A stretch of DNA of 64,000 nt from positions 744,001 to 808,000 of the forward strand of contig CM035305.1 of assembly GCA_002900995.3 (NCBI GenBank). Direction: 5' to 3'. Shown in pieces: positions 33,504 through 45,290 of this stretch. The stretch's first letter is position 1. Each line of letters opens with the position of its first letter. This DNA comes from Ganoderma boninense (taxonomy: Eukaryota; Basidiomycota; Agaricomycetes; Polyporales; Polyporaceae). Under the pieces are notes generated by a model. It saw only the letters and a program-made list of their open reading frames with translations, made no database searches and was not told where the DNA came from. A program made the translations under genes and the position numbers.

Positions 33504-36500
33504 ATGCTCGCCACATTCTTGGGCGGCGTCCTACTCATGGGGCGTTCCGTGCGAGACCGCATGTCCTTGCTCACAACCTCGCTGTCTGGTGTCGTGTTTG
33601 GAGAGGGGGACACGTTTTCTGGGAATGTATCGACATGTCCAGGTATGTCTTTCGTCTCGCGTTTCTTGTGTCTAATTCTGGCGCGTGGACCGGTGCGATG
33701 GAGAAGGAGACGAGGTTCCCTTCTATGCCGCCATAACAGCCCGCAGAAGCTCCAAGTGGATCTGACGCCACCCCCAAACTCTAGGCTATGCTCTTTCCGC
33801 CTTGCATGAGACCCCGACCGGTCTCACGGCGGAGCTCAACCTCGCCGGGCTTGCGTGCAATGCCTTCGGCCACGACATTGCCAACCTCACCCTTGAGGTC
33901 ACCTACGACACTTCCTCACGGTGCGCTCTGACGCTCTTGTCGAGCACTGCCACATTTTCTTATGTCTGTGGTCTAGACTTCACGTCAACATCTACGACAC
34001 TGCCAAGGCGCAATTCACCATCCCCACTTCTGCGGTAGAACTTTCGTCTAGTCCTAGTGACCCCTCCGCGAAGCATTCGTCCGATCTTGTCTTCAACTAC
34101 GAATCTTCGCCATTTGCCTTCTGGATCACCCGTCGCTCAGAACCTGACGCACAGCCGCTCTTCGATACCCGCATATCCTCCTTGCCTGCGACCCCGATCC
34201 CACCGACAAATGCATCCGACAGCAGCACGGGCTTCGATGGCTTCCCACTCGTCTTCGAGGACCAGTACTTACAGTTGACCTCTGCGCTTCCCCTCGATAC
34301 GAACATTTACGGCATTGGAGAGGTCGTTGCTGCCAGCGGCTTCCGCCGCGACATGGGCACCAACGGCAGTCTGGGCACTTTGCAGACCATGTGGGCACGC
34401 GATGCTGCCGACCCCGTAGATGAAAACATGTCAGTATGAGATGGCTATATGCGCACGAAAATGTGGCTCATGGGTGTCTTCTAGCTACGGCTCGCACCCG
34501 ATTTACATGGAGCACCGCTTCAACACTACTACGAACAAGGCGCAGTCGCACGGGGTTTTCCTCTTCAAGTATGTTCTTTTATCAATATCTGAAGCTTATG
34601 GCAGGGTCGTTCTAATAACCTCCCTAGCGCGGCGGGCTCGGACACGCTCCTCCAGACGCCAGACTCCTCGCCCGTCTCACTCATCCAGTACCGGCTCCTC
34701 GGCGGGACACTCGACCTGTACTTCTTCTCAGGCCCCTCGCCTCAGTCTGTGGTGGAGCAGTACGGCGCACTCATCGGCCTGCCGACCTGGCAGCCGCTCT
34801 GGGGCTTCGGATTCCACCTCTGTCGGTGGGGCTACGCGACCGTGAACGAGACGCGCGATCAGGTGGTAGCGATGCGCGAGGCGGGTATCCCGCTCGAGAC
34901 GATGTGGAACGATATCGACCTGTACCACGCGTTCCGCGACTTCACGACGGACCCGGTGAGCTTCCCGATCGCGGAGGTCAAGGCGTTCATCCAGGAACTG
35001 GTGCGTTGTCTGCTAGAGCAGGGTGTGCAGCAAATTGTTCTGAATGCCATGTTTGGTTTTGGTAGGCGGCGAACAATCAACATTACATCCCGATAGTTGA
35101 TGCCGGCATTGCTCATCAAACTAATGACACCGACTTCGTGAGTGGTAGCATTATTCTATCATGAAGAAGGTGCTCATTCCAAGGCATGCAGTACGACCCG
35201 TTCCTTAAGGGCACTGAAAAGTGAGCATCATAAGCATCAAATAGTGAGCTTAACGTATGCTGTAGACTGATTAATGTTTAAGGGACATCTGGCTGAAGAA
35301 CCCCGACGGGTCGGTGTACATAGGCCAAGTCTGGCCTGGATATACGGTACGCAGCAGTCCTGTCACGCATATACCCTCATCATTTCTGACCAGAACGCAT
35401 ACACCAGGTCTTCGCGGACTGGTTTGCGAACAACACCGAGGCAGTTTGGACGGAGGCATTCAAGAACTGGTCGGACTCCGGTGTGGAGTTCTCTGGCATC
35501 TGGCTCGACATGAACGAAGTGTCCTCGTTCTGCGTCGGTTCTTGGTGAGTGTCAAGTCTGGTTCGAATCGTTTAGTGACAGGGAGACTCACTAGCTTCAA
35601 AGCGGGACTGGTGCCGATCTTTCCGACACTTCTATGCCCTTCATTCTTCCGGGCGCTCCTGGGAACCCTGTCTCCGAGTTTCCTGAAGGGTACGTCTTGA
35701 ATAGCTATGCGAATGGATAATGAGCTGAAACGGGATATGCAGCTATAATGCGACTATCTGGGGTCGTAGTGGAAACTTGACTATCAATGGGACGTCGACT
35801 TTTAAGCATGACGGGACCACGGAGGGTATCCTTGTCAATCGGGGGCTGGGTGCGGGTCAGGAGGGGAATGTCAATGTCAATGACCCCCCATACGCCATCC
35901 ACAATGGTATGCTCGGATACTATAGGACTTGTGTAGTGGAATTAAGTGGTTTTTTTTTCGCAGGGTTTGGCTTGAACGACCTTGGGGAGAAGACTATTGC
36001 CACCAACTCCACGCACGCTAACGGTCTTGTCGAGATCGACACGCACAACATGTGGGGCCTCATGGAAGAAAAAGCGACGCACCTCGCCCTGCTTAGCATC
36101 CACCCAGGCAAACGCCCCTTCATCATCTCGCGCTCGACGTTCGCGTCCTCGGGCAAGTGGACGGGCCACTGGCTCGGCGACAACTTCTCCAAGTGGTCGT
36201 ACCTGCACTACAACATCCAGGGCGTCCTCCAGTTCCAGCTCTTCCAGATCCCGATGGTCGGCGCGGACACGTGCGGGTTCAACGACAACACGGACGAGGA
36301 GCTGTGCAATCGCTGGATGCAGATGAGCGCGTTCGTGCCGTTCTACAGGAACCACAACGAGATCGGCGCGATCTCGCAGGAGCCGTACCGGTGGGAGAGC
36401 GTTGCGAACGCGTCGAAGACGGCGATCGCCGTCAGGTATAGCATGCTGCCGTATTGGGTACGTTGTTTCTCTCTTCCAACAACGACATATGGAGATGACG

Positions 36501-37191
36501 AATTCCGGTCTACCTCTGGCAGTATACCCTCTTTGCGAACGCATCGACGCGCGGAACTCCACCTGTCCGTGCTCTCTTCTTCGAGTTCCCAGACGAACCC
36601 GAGCTCTTCGGCATCGATACCCAGTTCCTCATCGGCCGCGACATCCTCGTCACGCCCGTCCTCGAGCCGAATGTGTCCTCCGTCGCAGGCACGTTCCCCG
36701 GACGCGGCGGCACCGTCTGGCGCGACTGGTACACGCACGAGGCCGTCAAGGTCCCGACGACCCCGGGGGCGACCGTCACGCTCGACGCACCTCTCGGGCA
36801 TATCAACGTGCACGTCCGCGACGGCGCGGCGATCCTGCTGCACGCGCAGCCGGGCTACACCACGGCGCAGACACGCGAGGGTCCGTACGCCCTGCTGGTG
36901 ACGCTGGACGGGGAGGGCCGCGCGGAGGGCACGGCGTACGTCGACGACGGGGAGAGCGTGCCCCCCACGCCGCACACGACGCTTGGGTTTAGTGCGGTAG
37001 GGGGCAGGCTCGCGATCGAGGCGCACGGCGACTTCAGGGTGGAGCAGAAGCTCGCGAGCGTCACGATTTTGGGCGTCGGGACCTCCAAGCCGCGGGCAGT
37101 GAGCGTGCAGTATGGTGAGGGGGACTCGGAGGCGACGAGCCTGGGGGCGGGGGACTGGAGTTCGACGCGGGGCTGGAGAGGCTGGTGCTGA
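33504..37191 (+). CDS. GH31 alpha-glucosidase, first copy, frameshifted C-terminus
   Basis: Thirteen exons (33504-33642, 33785-33920, 33977-34429, 34485-34568, 34628-35000, 35066-35137, 35192-35220, 35283-35346, 35408-35544, 35603-35689, 35743-35906, 35964-36457, 36523-37191) total 2901 bases, 966 residues. ATG 33504 was chosen because MLATFLGG aligns with MLTTFLGS of the second copy and lies downstream of the TATA box; the hydrophobic start suggests a signal peptide. GH31 hallmarks are present: GIWLDMNEVSSF with the nucleophile Asp (about residue 484), HWLGDNFSKW with the acid/base Asp (about 650), and RPFIISRSTF. Many NxS/T sites fit a secreted enzyme releasing glucose from alpha-glucans. 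A one-base loss near 37157 replaces the normal tail (second copy: LNGKATVTW) with WSSTRGWRGWC and an early stop at 37191. Confidence 0.9.
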
Positions 37192-37882
37192 CGAACTTGG
37201 CGGTGGATCTGAATGGGGCGGCGGTGGTTAGCTGGGCGTGAGGTTGGCTGGCATGAGAGAGCTGGCACGGGCGGAGGGGTACAGAGTCAAAAGGAGATGC
37301 TGGGTTCGCTTCTTGTTCGCGAAGTAGCTGTTTGTATGTTCATGTTGTATGTAGGTTAGAGGAATGCGGGTTATCTGCCGTCAGCCGAGACATGAGCCGG
37401 CAAAAAACACTGGAAGAAATTAGGAGCCGCTTTTCCTCGGCGGAACACCGTTGCAGGTAGACGTCAAGGATACATTGTAATTTGCAGGACGACTGGCCGC
37501 GTACACTACTGCCTACCCTCAAAACCCATAGTGAAGAGTGAAACCGACTCCGTTTAACCTCACATTTCGTCAATATGTACAGTGCATATAGCTTTTTCGA
37601 CAACTTGGGCGGGAAACTTGAATGTGCACCTCCCATCACGTGATAGTCGCGTGATGATGTGTTGACTTCAACTGGGCTTGCGACGATTCACCCACGATTC
37701 ACCCGTCTCCTGCTGCCGCCATGTTTGTCGACTTTGCGAAAATCTCGTCAAGGTCTGTCCCGCCTGCTATTTATATTATTACCGTCTCCGCGCCCCTAAC
37801 CTAGCCAACGTCTCGTCGAGGAAGGGGAAAGAAGCGACTGCCTGAGACAACGCAAGACTCGGCCATCCTCGATGTCGACAAG
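37192..37882. other. 3' flank of the first glucosidase and promoter of the next gene
   Basis: The first part (to about 37480) is homologous to the flank of the GH31 relic at 40255-40560: both have TTGTTCGCGAAG and ATCTGCCG landmarks in the same order. An AT-rich TATTTATATTATT at 37768-37780 lies about 105 bases before the next ATG and may be its TATA element. Confidence 0.5.
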
Positions 37883-39335
37883 ATGGCTAAGCGTCGTAAA
37901 CTTGAACTCGAGGTGCAAATGGTTGTCAACACTGACCCCGCAGCGGGCGGGCACCATGATGATCCATCCACGGCGGCGGAGTCGGTACGTACTCACTTCA
38001 TACTTATTTCTGCTAACTAACTATGCACCTACAGATGAGTGACAATCGTGGCAATTGTGGCGACGAGGCTTGCACTGAGGATATTGTTAGTCGAGCCCTA
38101 GAACCCTTCGCAGCCATCGTCTGTGTGTTTCTGCAGTTTGAACGCCAGTCAAACGTTCAGGCGGCTGTTCAAGCATTCTTTAACCTCATGGCGGCGGACC
38201 TGGATGCCCATGTGAGTACAAATCATACCAGATACTAGCTGTTGACGTTCTGGCTAACTGCATCTGTTCTGACAGTCTCTTCATTACAATGTGGAGTTGA
38301 CAGTTTCCAACACCACCCCAGAGGCCATCTACGCTGTCCAAGCTCCAATTAACAACATTATTGGAGCCTTGAAGCCCGTATCAGCCTCAGAGGCACCGCG
38401 TGTTGTATTCATTGAGACCCTCGCCACACCCACGGGCCATCTCGCATATCGTCCCTCAAAGGAGACCGCGCAATCTATGCGAGACTGTCAAGATTTAGGT
38501 GAGGATGAATGCTGCGCGGTCTATGTTCCTGATGTAAAACAAACTCCCCTCGTTTTTGTGCCCCTCTGACGCTGTACCCCTAGCTGCTCGCCCGTTGGTT
38601 GGGTCCTGACTTTTGGACCAAATTCCCAACACTCACTGGACCCCGAGGACTTATCCTGTATTCTTGCGGGCCAGTCATCACTGACCCTAACGCAAATGCG
38701 GCAGCTCGTGGACTGGTGGAAACGTGCGTTATTTGACCAATGACCTGTCATGCACGGCCCTCAGGCTAACCGGCGATTGCAGGAACCACTTTACATTCGT
38801 TGTAGCGTTCACCACCCCCTCACTTATCCCTGCACATAGCATCCACAACCTCTTCAAGTTCCTTCGGTTCTTCTTAGTTGCTAATCGTGGTCTGGTCTCG
38901 TCCATCTGGCGCTGCTTCGTCAACGCCTTCAGTGGGAACTTGGAGGCGCGAACCGGCTTCGTCCTCATTTGGCGGTCGGATGAGGCGAATGTCGTTCAAG
39001 CTCGACGTCTATTCCGCTCGGCACTCAAAACAGATCTATGGGGGCTTATTCCAACTCGGTGCGCGCGCACCGAATGCGAAGGGGGCTTTGCCGATAGAAG
39101 CTACAAAATCGAGAAGAACCGCGACATCGCCCGGATCAGATGCCACGCGCAAGGGTGCACCGTCAATGCGAAAATCCGCCGTCCGGATTGGATCGTTCCT
39201 ACCAAGGAAGAATGGATGTATTATGTGGAGGATCAGGACTGTGCAAAGTTGGACAGCTGGCCGACGGTGCGCGACCTCATACCTCTCAAGGACCCGAGTG
39301 AGCAGAAAGATGAGCGTCGGTCCCGTCGTTGTTGA
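37883..39335 (+). CDS. Unrecognised protein between the GH31 copies
   Basis: Five exons (37883-37984, 38035-38211, 38276-38533, 38584-38723, 38783-39335) total 1230 bases, 409 residues. It begins MAKRRKLELEVQMVVNTD and includes a middle section with LARWLGPDFWTKFPTLTGPR, GLILYSCGPVITDPNANAAA and a hydrophobic stretch (HNLFKFLRFFLVANRGLV). The C-terminus has several Cys/His (CARTECEGG, IRCHAQGC) that might bind a metal. The alternative donor at 38499 was rejected because it leads to a stop; the GTAAAA donor at 38534 keeps the frame. I do not recognise the family; similar proteins may be a basidiomycete-specific group. It sits between the first glucosidase and the glucosidase relic, inside the duplicated region. 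Confidence 0.65.
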
Positions 39336-39567
39336 TTGCGTTGTATGTCTAATGTTCCGGCGCAGATTATTGGCGAGGCTGCGTGTGTCACAGGAAGTTG
39401 AATGCCACATTTCTTGCTGTTCAATGTAGAAATGCCGCTCACAGACTTCTTTGTAAAAAATATCTCGGCAACATGTGCAGATTGCGAAGGTCGTTTAGCA
39501 GGGTGACCAAGGTTTGAATGATGGATAGAGATGCTTAAGATATAGCTGACATAGACTGGTGTAACTC

Positions 39568-40254
39568 TGACAGTATACGTTTTTCGCTTGAGGGACTCCG
39601 CCTGTCCGTGCGCTCTTCTTCGAGTTCCTAGACGAACCCGAGCTACTAATATTCAGGATCAGAGTCAGAAGTTGATAACCAGTTCCTCATCGGACGCGAC
39701 ATACTTGTAACCCCCGTCCTCGAGCCGAATGTTTCCTCTCTCGCGGGCATTTATCCTGGACGTGGCGCTACGGCGCGACTTGTATGCCTACGAGACTGTC
39801 GAGGTTCCGACGACGGGCCGGGGCGATGGTCACCCTCGATGCACCCGGGATACTAGGCCATATCAATACGGTGCAGATAGGGAATGAAGCGGCTATCGTC
39901 CTTCACGCACAGCCCAGCTGCACCGTGCACAACGGAGATGCACGGCTGGCACGGCGCACGTCGACGACGGGGAGAGTGTGGCCCCCACGCCGCATACTAG
40001 GCTTGGGTTTAGTGCCGTTGGGGCGATAAAGGCGCAAGGCGACTTTAGGGTGGAGCAGAAGCTCGCGAGTCTCACGATCCTGGGCGTCGGGTCCTCGAAG
40101 CCGCGGGCCGTGAGCGTGCAGTCTGGGTCGGCGGAATCGGAGGCGACGAGTCTGGGGAGCGGGGGACTGGGAGTTCGACGCGGGGCTGGAGAGGCTGGTG
40201 GTGAAGACCTTGGCGGTGGATTTGAACGGGGCGGCGGTGGCCAGCTGGGCGTGA
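39568..40254 (+). pseudogene. GH31 terminal-exon relic
   Basis: This matches only the last exon of the first glucosidase (36523-37241), beginning right after an AG that corresponds to the acceptor of that exon. Landmarks: CTTCTTCGAGTTCC, CTCGAGCCGAATGT, GGTGGAGCAGAAGCTCGCGA, GGGCGTCGGG, TTCGACGCGGGGCTGGAGAG. It contains an early TGA, an insertion of about 30 bases near 39643-39675, several frameshifts and small deletions, so it cannot encode a functional product. No upstream exons are present. Its 3' flank is also homologous to that of the first glucosidase for about 300 bases. It keeps the reading GACTGGGAGTTC where the first copy has lost one G. Confidence 0.88.
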
Positions 40255-41469
40255 GGGGGTGAGAGCGCGGGGTCGGCATGAGCATGAGAGAGCCAGACGA
40301 GATGTTGGGTTCGTTTCTTGTTCGCGAAGGAGCTGATTGTGCGTTGTAGGTTACATAAGGGAATACGGATCATCTGCCGCCAAGGTCCGATGGCGGCACG
40401 CTCAGGCCGGTCTTCGACTGAATTCATGAAGCTCTCACTCTTTCCATTTCCATTTCCATCAACCGACCCCTGAGGCGGCCTGCCGAGACAAGAAGCGTTG
40501 CGAAGACGGTAGAAGCGGCCTTTCTTCGGAAGGGACAGATATCAAGGATGGAGCATCGCCGTCTTTGGGCCGAGTGCCGACTCGGACGCAAAGAAACTAG
40601 GTCGAGTCGCTGACGATTGATGGACGATGGTGAGAAATGCTGGCAAAACGGACGAAGAAATGCGAAAATGGGAAGATTGGCGCATGATTTACGTTAGGGA
40701 GGTATCACGACGCACCTTGAGCATTATGTTCCATGCACACATGCCCACAAGGCAGCACATGGCGCCGTGCATCGCAAGTGCTTCTGGGTCTGATCGCAAG
40801 CTCGCACCGGTCACCTGGGGTCTGTGTTAACAGACTGGACCTCCAGTCTTGATGCACTTTCGAATACCGTCGACTAGAGAGTCTCGTTGAAGCTGGGAGG
40901 CAATTCCTAGTTGGACATACTTATTCTGAATTCAGAGTAAGTAACAACCTCCCGGTGGCAGTGCTCAGCCAGTGTGTAGCCGGAGACCGCCGATCGGTCA
41001 CTGGCGCCGGCTCTGACATGCGCAGATGACGATTCGCAAGTTTTCCCCGTCCCTGCTCCTGCTCGCGGACGCTTTCCTCGTCGACGCACCTAATAGTCAT
41101 TCCGACATGTCATCTCCATGTCAATCATTGTTATCTTTGCACCCATCCTCAAACCAGGAGTCCCAAGCCTGCAACCTCCGTCCACCATCCCTCCAGGTGC
41201 ATACCTACGAAGATTAGTCGAACCATGCGGGGAAGCTGTGTCTCGTGAGCACCATTTACGCTCTGGCTCAGAAATGCACCGTTCAAAGTCTGCGTATTCA
41301 CTGCTACGTCGGTGCTTGCTCGTCGATCGCCGGCTTCCCGGCTTCTGGTACACGTAGGCTAAATTCACTGTCAGATGGGGATGGAATACAGGGAAGCCAT
41401 GTGGCAAGTTCTTACAACTATGACCATGACCGGACTTGTTAATCATATGCATATTCAGGTTGCTCGGAC
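40255..41469. other. Intergenic region with duplicated 3' flank
   Basis: Bases 40255-40560 resemble the 3' flank of the first glucosidase. The rest, up to the promoter block of the second glucosidase, has no recognisable gene; open frames at 41090-41560 (minus) carry no motif. Confidence 0.45.
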
Positions 41470-41730
41470 GGATGGTGTCATCATCCCACGGAGGTGTGCT
41501 CAACGTCATGGGACAGCGGGCCCGTCTCGCCTCTCCTTCTGCATGGGCCATCAGATCCATCGATTATTCCCTCGGCTTTACGGCTTTCGAAACTGGGGCT
41601 CAGGCGAGAGGTGCGCCTGACCGGGCCAGACCTGTCGGACTGCTTCTTCGGCATCTAATTCGCGGCGTTCTGCTACCACTGCTCGTATAAAAAGTGAGGT
41701 CGGTGGAAGTGAAATGATCGACGACGACCT
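41470..41730 (+). repeat. Shared promoter block, copy C (second glucosidase)
   Basis: This is the most diverged of the three blocks. It keeps TCATCCCACGGAGGTG, ACGTCATGGGA, GGCTTTCGAAACTGGG, GGTGCGCCTGACCGG, the TATA box and GACGACGACCTC in the same order as copy B. Confidence 0.7.
41686..41694 (+). promoter_or_regulatory. TATA box of the second glucosidase gene
   Basis: TATAAAAAG, 85 bases before the ATG at 41771, in the conserved position of the shared block. Confidence 0.7.
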
Positions 41731-41770
41731 CGGACCTCCTCGCTCCTTCCTCTGCTAGCTTCTGTTGGCT

Positions 41771-44700
41771 ATGCTCACCACATTCTTGGGCAGCGTCCTC
41801 CTTTTTGGACGTATTGCTCGAGGGATCCCCACGGCGTTGCCGGCGGTCACGATCCTCGAGGGGAGAGACACATTTTCCAAGAACGTCTCGTCATGCCCAG
41901 GTGCGTGCTCCACCCACCACGTTGACTTTGATAGCGAAGGAGATGCATTTATCTTCGATGCCGTCACTGTCGCCATCGGAAAGGCCCACGCACTAATGCC
42001 ATCCTTGCACTCCAGGGTATACTCTTTCCTCGCTTCAGGAAACCCAGAACGGTCTTACGGCGAAGCTCGACCTCGGCGGTGCTGCATGCAATGCATACGG
42101 TCATGACATCGCTAACCTCACCTTGGAGGTTTCATACGACACTACCTCACGGTACGTCTAAATCATGTTGCCGGGCATTGTCACTGCCACATCGAATTTT
42201 TTCCCATGCTCGCGCACTAGGCTTCACGTCAACATTTATGACACCGACAACGCGCAATTTACCATCCCCTCATCGTTGATCGAACTTGCTTCGCCTTCTG
42301 GTGATGCTTCACTGAAGGATTCGTCCGATCTCGTCTTCAACTACGACTCATCGCCCTTCGCGTTCTGGATCACCCGCCGTTCGGAGCCCGACTCGCAACC
42401 TCTCTTCGACACTCGCATCTCCTCCCTCCCTTCCACCCCCATCGCTGCCAAGAACTCTACCGACACCACCCTCGGCTTCGATGGCTTTCCCCTTGTTTTC
42501 GAGGACCAGTACCTTCAGCTGACGTCGGCACTCCCTCTCGACGCGAACATCTATGGTATTGGCGAGGCCGTTGCTTCCAGCGGTTTTCGTCGCGATATGG
42601 GTGCGAACGGCACTCCTGGTACCATACAGACGAACTGGGCCCGCGACGCCGGCGACCCCGTCGACGAGAACATGTGAGTCTGAGGGTGGCTATATGCGCG
42701 TCAGGCGTTCGCTCACAGTTTTCGTCAGGTACGGCTCGCACCCCTTCTACTTGGAGCACCGCTACAACGCGACAACCAGCACGCCCCAGTCGCACGGAGT
42801 CTTCGTCTTCAAGTGCGTCTTCCACCCTGTCAGCTGCTCACATGGGCGCGCCGTCCTGACTGTCACGCCACAGCGCCGCGGGCTCGGACACCCTCCTGCA
42901 GACGCCGCCCGGCTCCCCCGTCTCGCTCGTCCAGTACCGGCTCGTCGGCGGCACGCTCGACATGTACTTCTTCTCGGGGCCGTCGCCGAAGTCTGTCATC
43001 GAGCAGTACGGCACGCTGGTCGGGCTGCCGACGTGGCAGCCGGAATGGGGCCTCGGCTTCCACCTGTGCCGATGGGGCTACAGCACGGTGAACGAGACCA
43101 AGGCGTCGGCGCAGGCGATGCGCGACGCGGGCATCCCGCTCGAGACGATGTGGAACGACATCGACCTGTACCATGCGTATCGCGACTTCACGACGGACCC
43201 CGTTAGCTTCCCGGCCGACCAGATGAAGGCGTTCATCGAGGAGCTGGTACGTCATCAGCTTCGCGCGCTTCGTGTAGGGAGGATGCGTGCATATGACTAT
43301 AACTGTTTCAATTGTGGTAGGCGGCGAACAACCAGCACTATATCCCAATTGTCGACGCTGGTATTGCTCACCAAATGAATGCCACCGATATCGTAAGTAG
43401 GATATTGTTGTTGATCTTGTGGTCGTGCTCAGGTCTTTTCGGTACGCAGTACGATCCGTTCCTCAAGGGCACAGAGAAGTGAGCGGATGTCAATATCTTG
43501 TGTCGTTGTATGCGCCGGACTGACTCGCAGCCAGGGATATCTGGATGAAGAACCCCGATGGCTCGACGTACATTGGCCAAGTCTGGCCTGGGTACACTGT
43601 ATGTAGCGATTTCCAACGCATATACCCTGCTCAGCATCTGATTTGGACGCATATACCAGGTCTTCGCCGACTTTTTCCACGAGAACACGCAGGCCGTTTG
43701 GACGGAAGCCCTCACGAACTGGTCCAACTCTGGTGTCGAGTTTTCTGGCATCTGGCTCGACATGAACGAGATCTCTTCCTTCTGTACCGGTTCTTGGTTA
43801 GTTTTTGGCTGATTGTTCTCTGCAGATGAGTGCTTATTGTCTCCTTAGCGGATCCGACCAGAACCTGCCCGGCGATCTCGCTAAGCGTGGCCTCGGCGCC
43901 GGCCAGCAGAAGGATGTGGACGTAAACTACCCCCCGTACCCCATCCACAACGGTACACTCCCTTGGACACATAATCGTTGTAGACTGCGCTGACATGTAC
44001 CGTGGAACATAGGGGCCGGTTTGAACAACCTTGCCTACAGGACCCTTGCCACCAACGCGACGCACGCCAACGGCATGATCGAGATCGACACGCACAACCT
44101 CTATGCCCTCATGGAAGAACGCGCGACACATTTGGCCCTCCTTGACCTCCAGCCCGGCAAACGCCCCTTCATCATCGGTCGCGGTTCCTTCCCGTCCGCT
44201 GGCACATGGACGGGCCACTGGCTTGGCGACAACTTCTCGCGGTGGTCGTACCTGCACTACAGCATCCAGGGCATCCTCCAGTTCCAGCTCTTCCAGATCC
44301 CGATGGTCGGTGCGGACACGTGCGGGTTCAACGAAGACACGAACGAGGAGCTCTGCAACCGGTGGATGCAGCTCGGCGCGTTCTCGCCGTTCTACAGGAA
44401 CCACAACTCGATCGGCTCGATCTCGCAGGAGCCATACCGGTGGGAGAGCGTCGCGAACGCGTCCAAGACCGCGATCGCCGTTAGGTACAGCCTGCTCAAC
44501 TACTGGGTACGTCTCCTCGCTCCTTCCAATGTCCGTCCGCGTTGAAATCTGTCCCTGACTTACGCACGCCCGCCTGCAGTACACACTCTTCGCGAACGCG
44601 TCGACGTACGGCACACCCACCGTCCGCGCGCTCTGGTTCGAGTTCCCCGAAGAGCCCGAGCTCTTCGGGATCGACAGGCAGTACCTCGTCGGCCGCGACA

Positions 44701-45290
44701 TCCTCGTCACGCCCGTCCTCGACCCCAACGTGACCACCGTCGCGGGGGTCTTCCCCGGCCGCGGCGACACCGTCTGGCGCGACTGGTACACGCACGAGGC
44801 CGTCAACGTCTCGTCGACCCCAGGCGCGACGGTCACGCTCGACGCGCCCCTCGGGCACATCAACGTGCACGTCCGCGACGGCGCGGCGATCCTGCTGCAC
44901 GCGCAGCCGGGCTACACCACGACGGAGACGCGCGACGGCCCGTGGGAGCTCCTCGTCTCCCTGGACAAGGACGGCCGCGCGTTCGGGACCGCGTACGTGG
45001 ACGACGGTGAGAGCGTGCCCCCGACGCCGCACACGGACCTCACGTTCTGGGTCGCGGGCGGGGTGCTGTACATCGAGTCGGTCGGGAACTACCCGCTTGA
45101 GCAGAAGCTGGCGACCGTCACGGTCCTCGGCGCGACGCCGAACGCAGGGGTCTCGGTCAAGTCGGGCAGTGCGGAGTCGGAGACGAGCTTGGGTGCGGGG
45201 GATTACGAGTACGATGAGGGCAAGCAGAAGTTGGTGCTGAAGAACTTGGCGTTGGACCTCAATGGCAAAGCTACGGTCACTTGGACGTGA
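41771..45290 (+). CDS. GH31 alpha-glucosidase, second copy
   Basis: Twelve exons (41771-41900, 42016-42151, 42221-42673, 42729-42812, 42874-43246, 43321-43392, 43450-43478, 43535-43598, 43660-43796, 43849-43952, 44013-44506, 44580-45290) total 2787 bases, 928 residues. Exons 2-9 and the penultimate exon have exactly the same lengths as in the first copy, proving recent common origin. Catalytic motifs are intact: GIWLDMNEISSF (nucleophile Asp about 481) and HWLGDNFSRW (acid/base Asp about 600). The N-terminus MLTTFLGSVLLFGR is a likely signal peptide. The variable loop after SSFCTGSC is about 50 residues shorter than in the first copy, where two exons encode a Pro/Gly-rich and Ser/Thr-rich segment; here one exon replaces them. 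The C-terminus is complete. Role: probable secreted enzyme cleaving alpha-1,4-linked glucose from maltooligosaccharides. Confidence 0.95.

Noticed and set aside
30134..45290. Secondary-metabolite gene cluster
   Set aside because: No polyketide synthase, NRPS, terpene cyclase, P450 or cluster-type transporter is present; the shared feature is promoter sequence, not a biosynthetic set.
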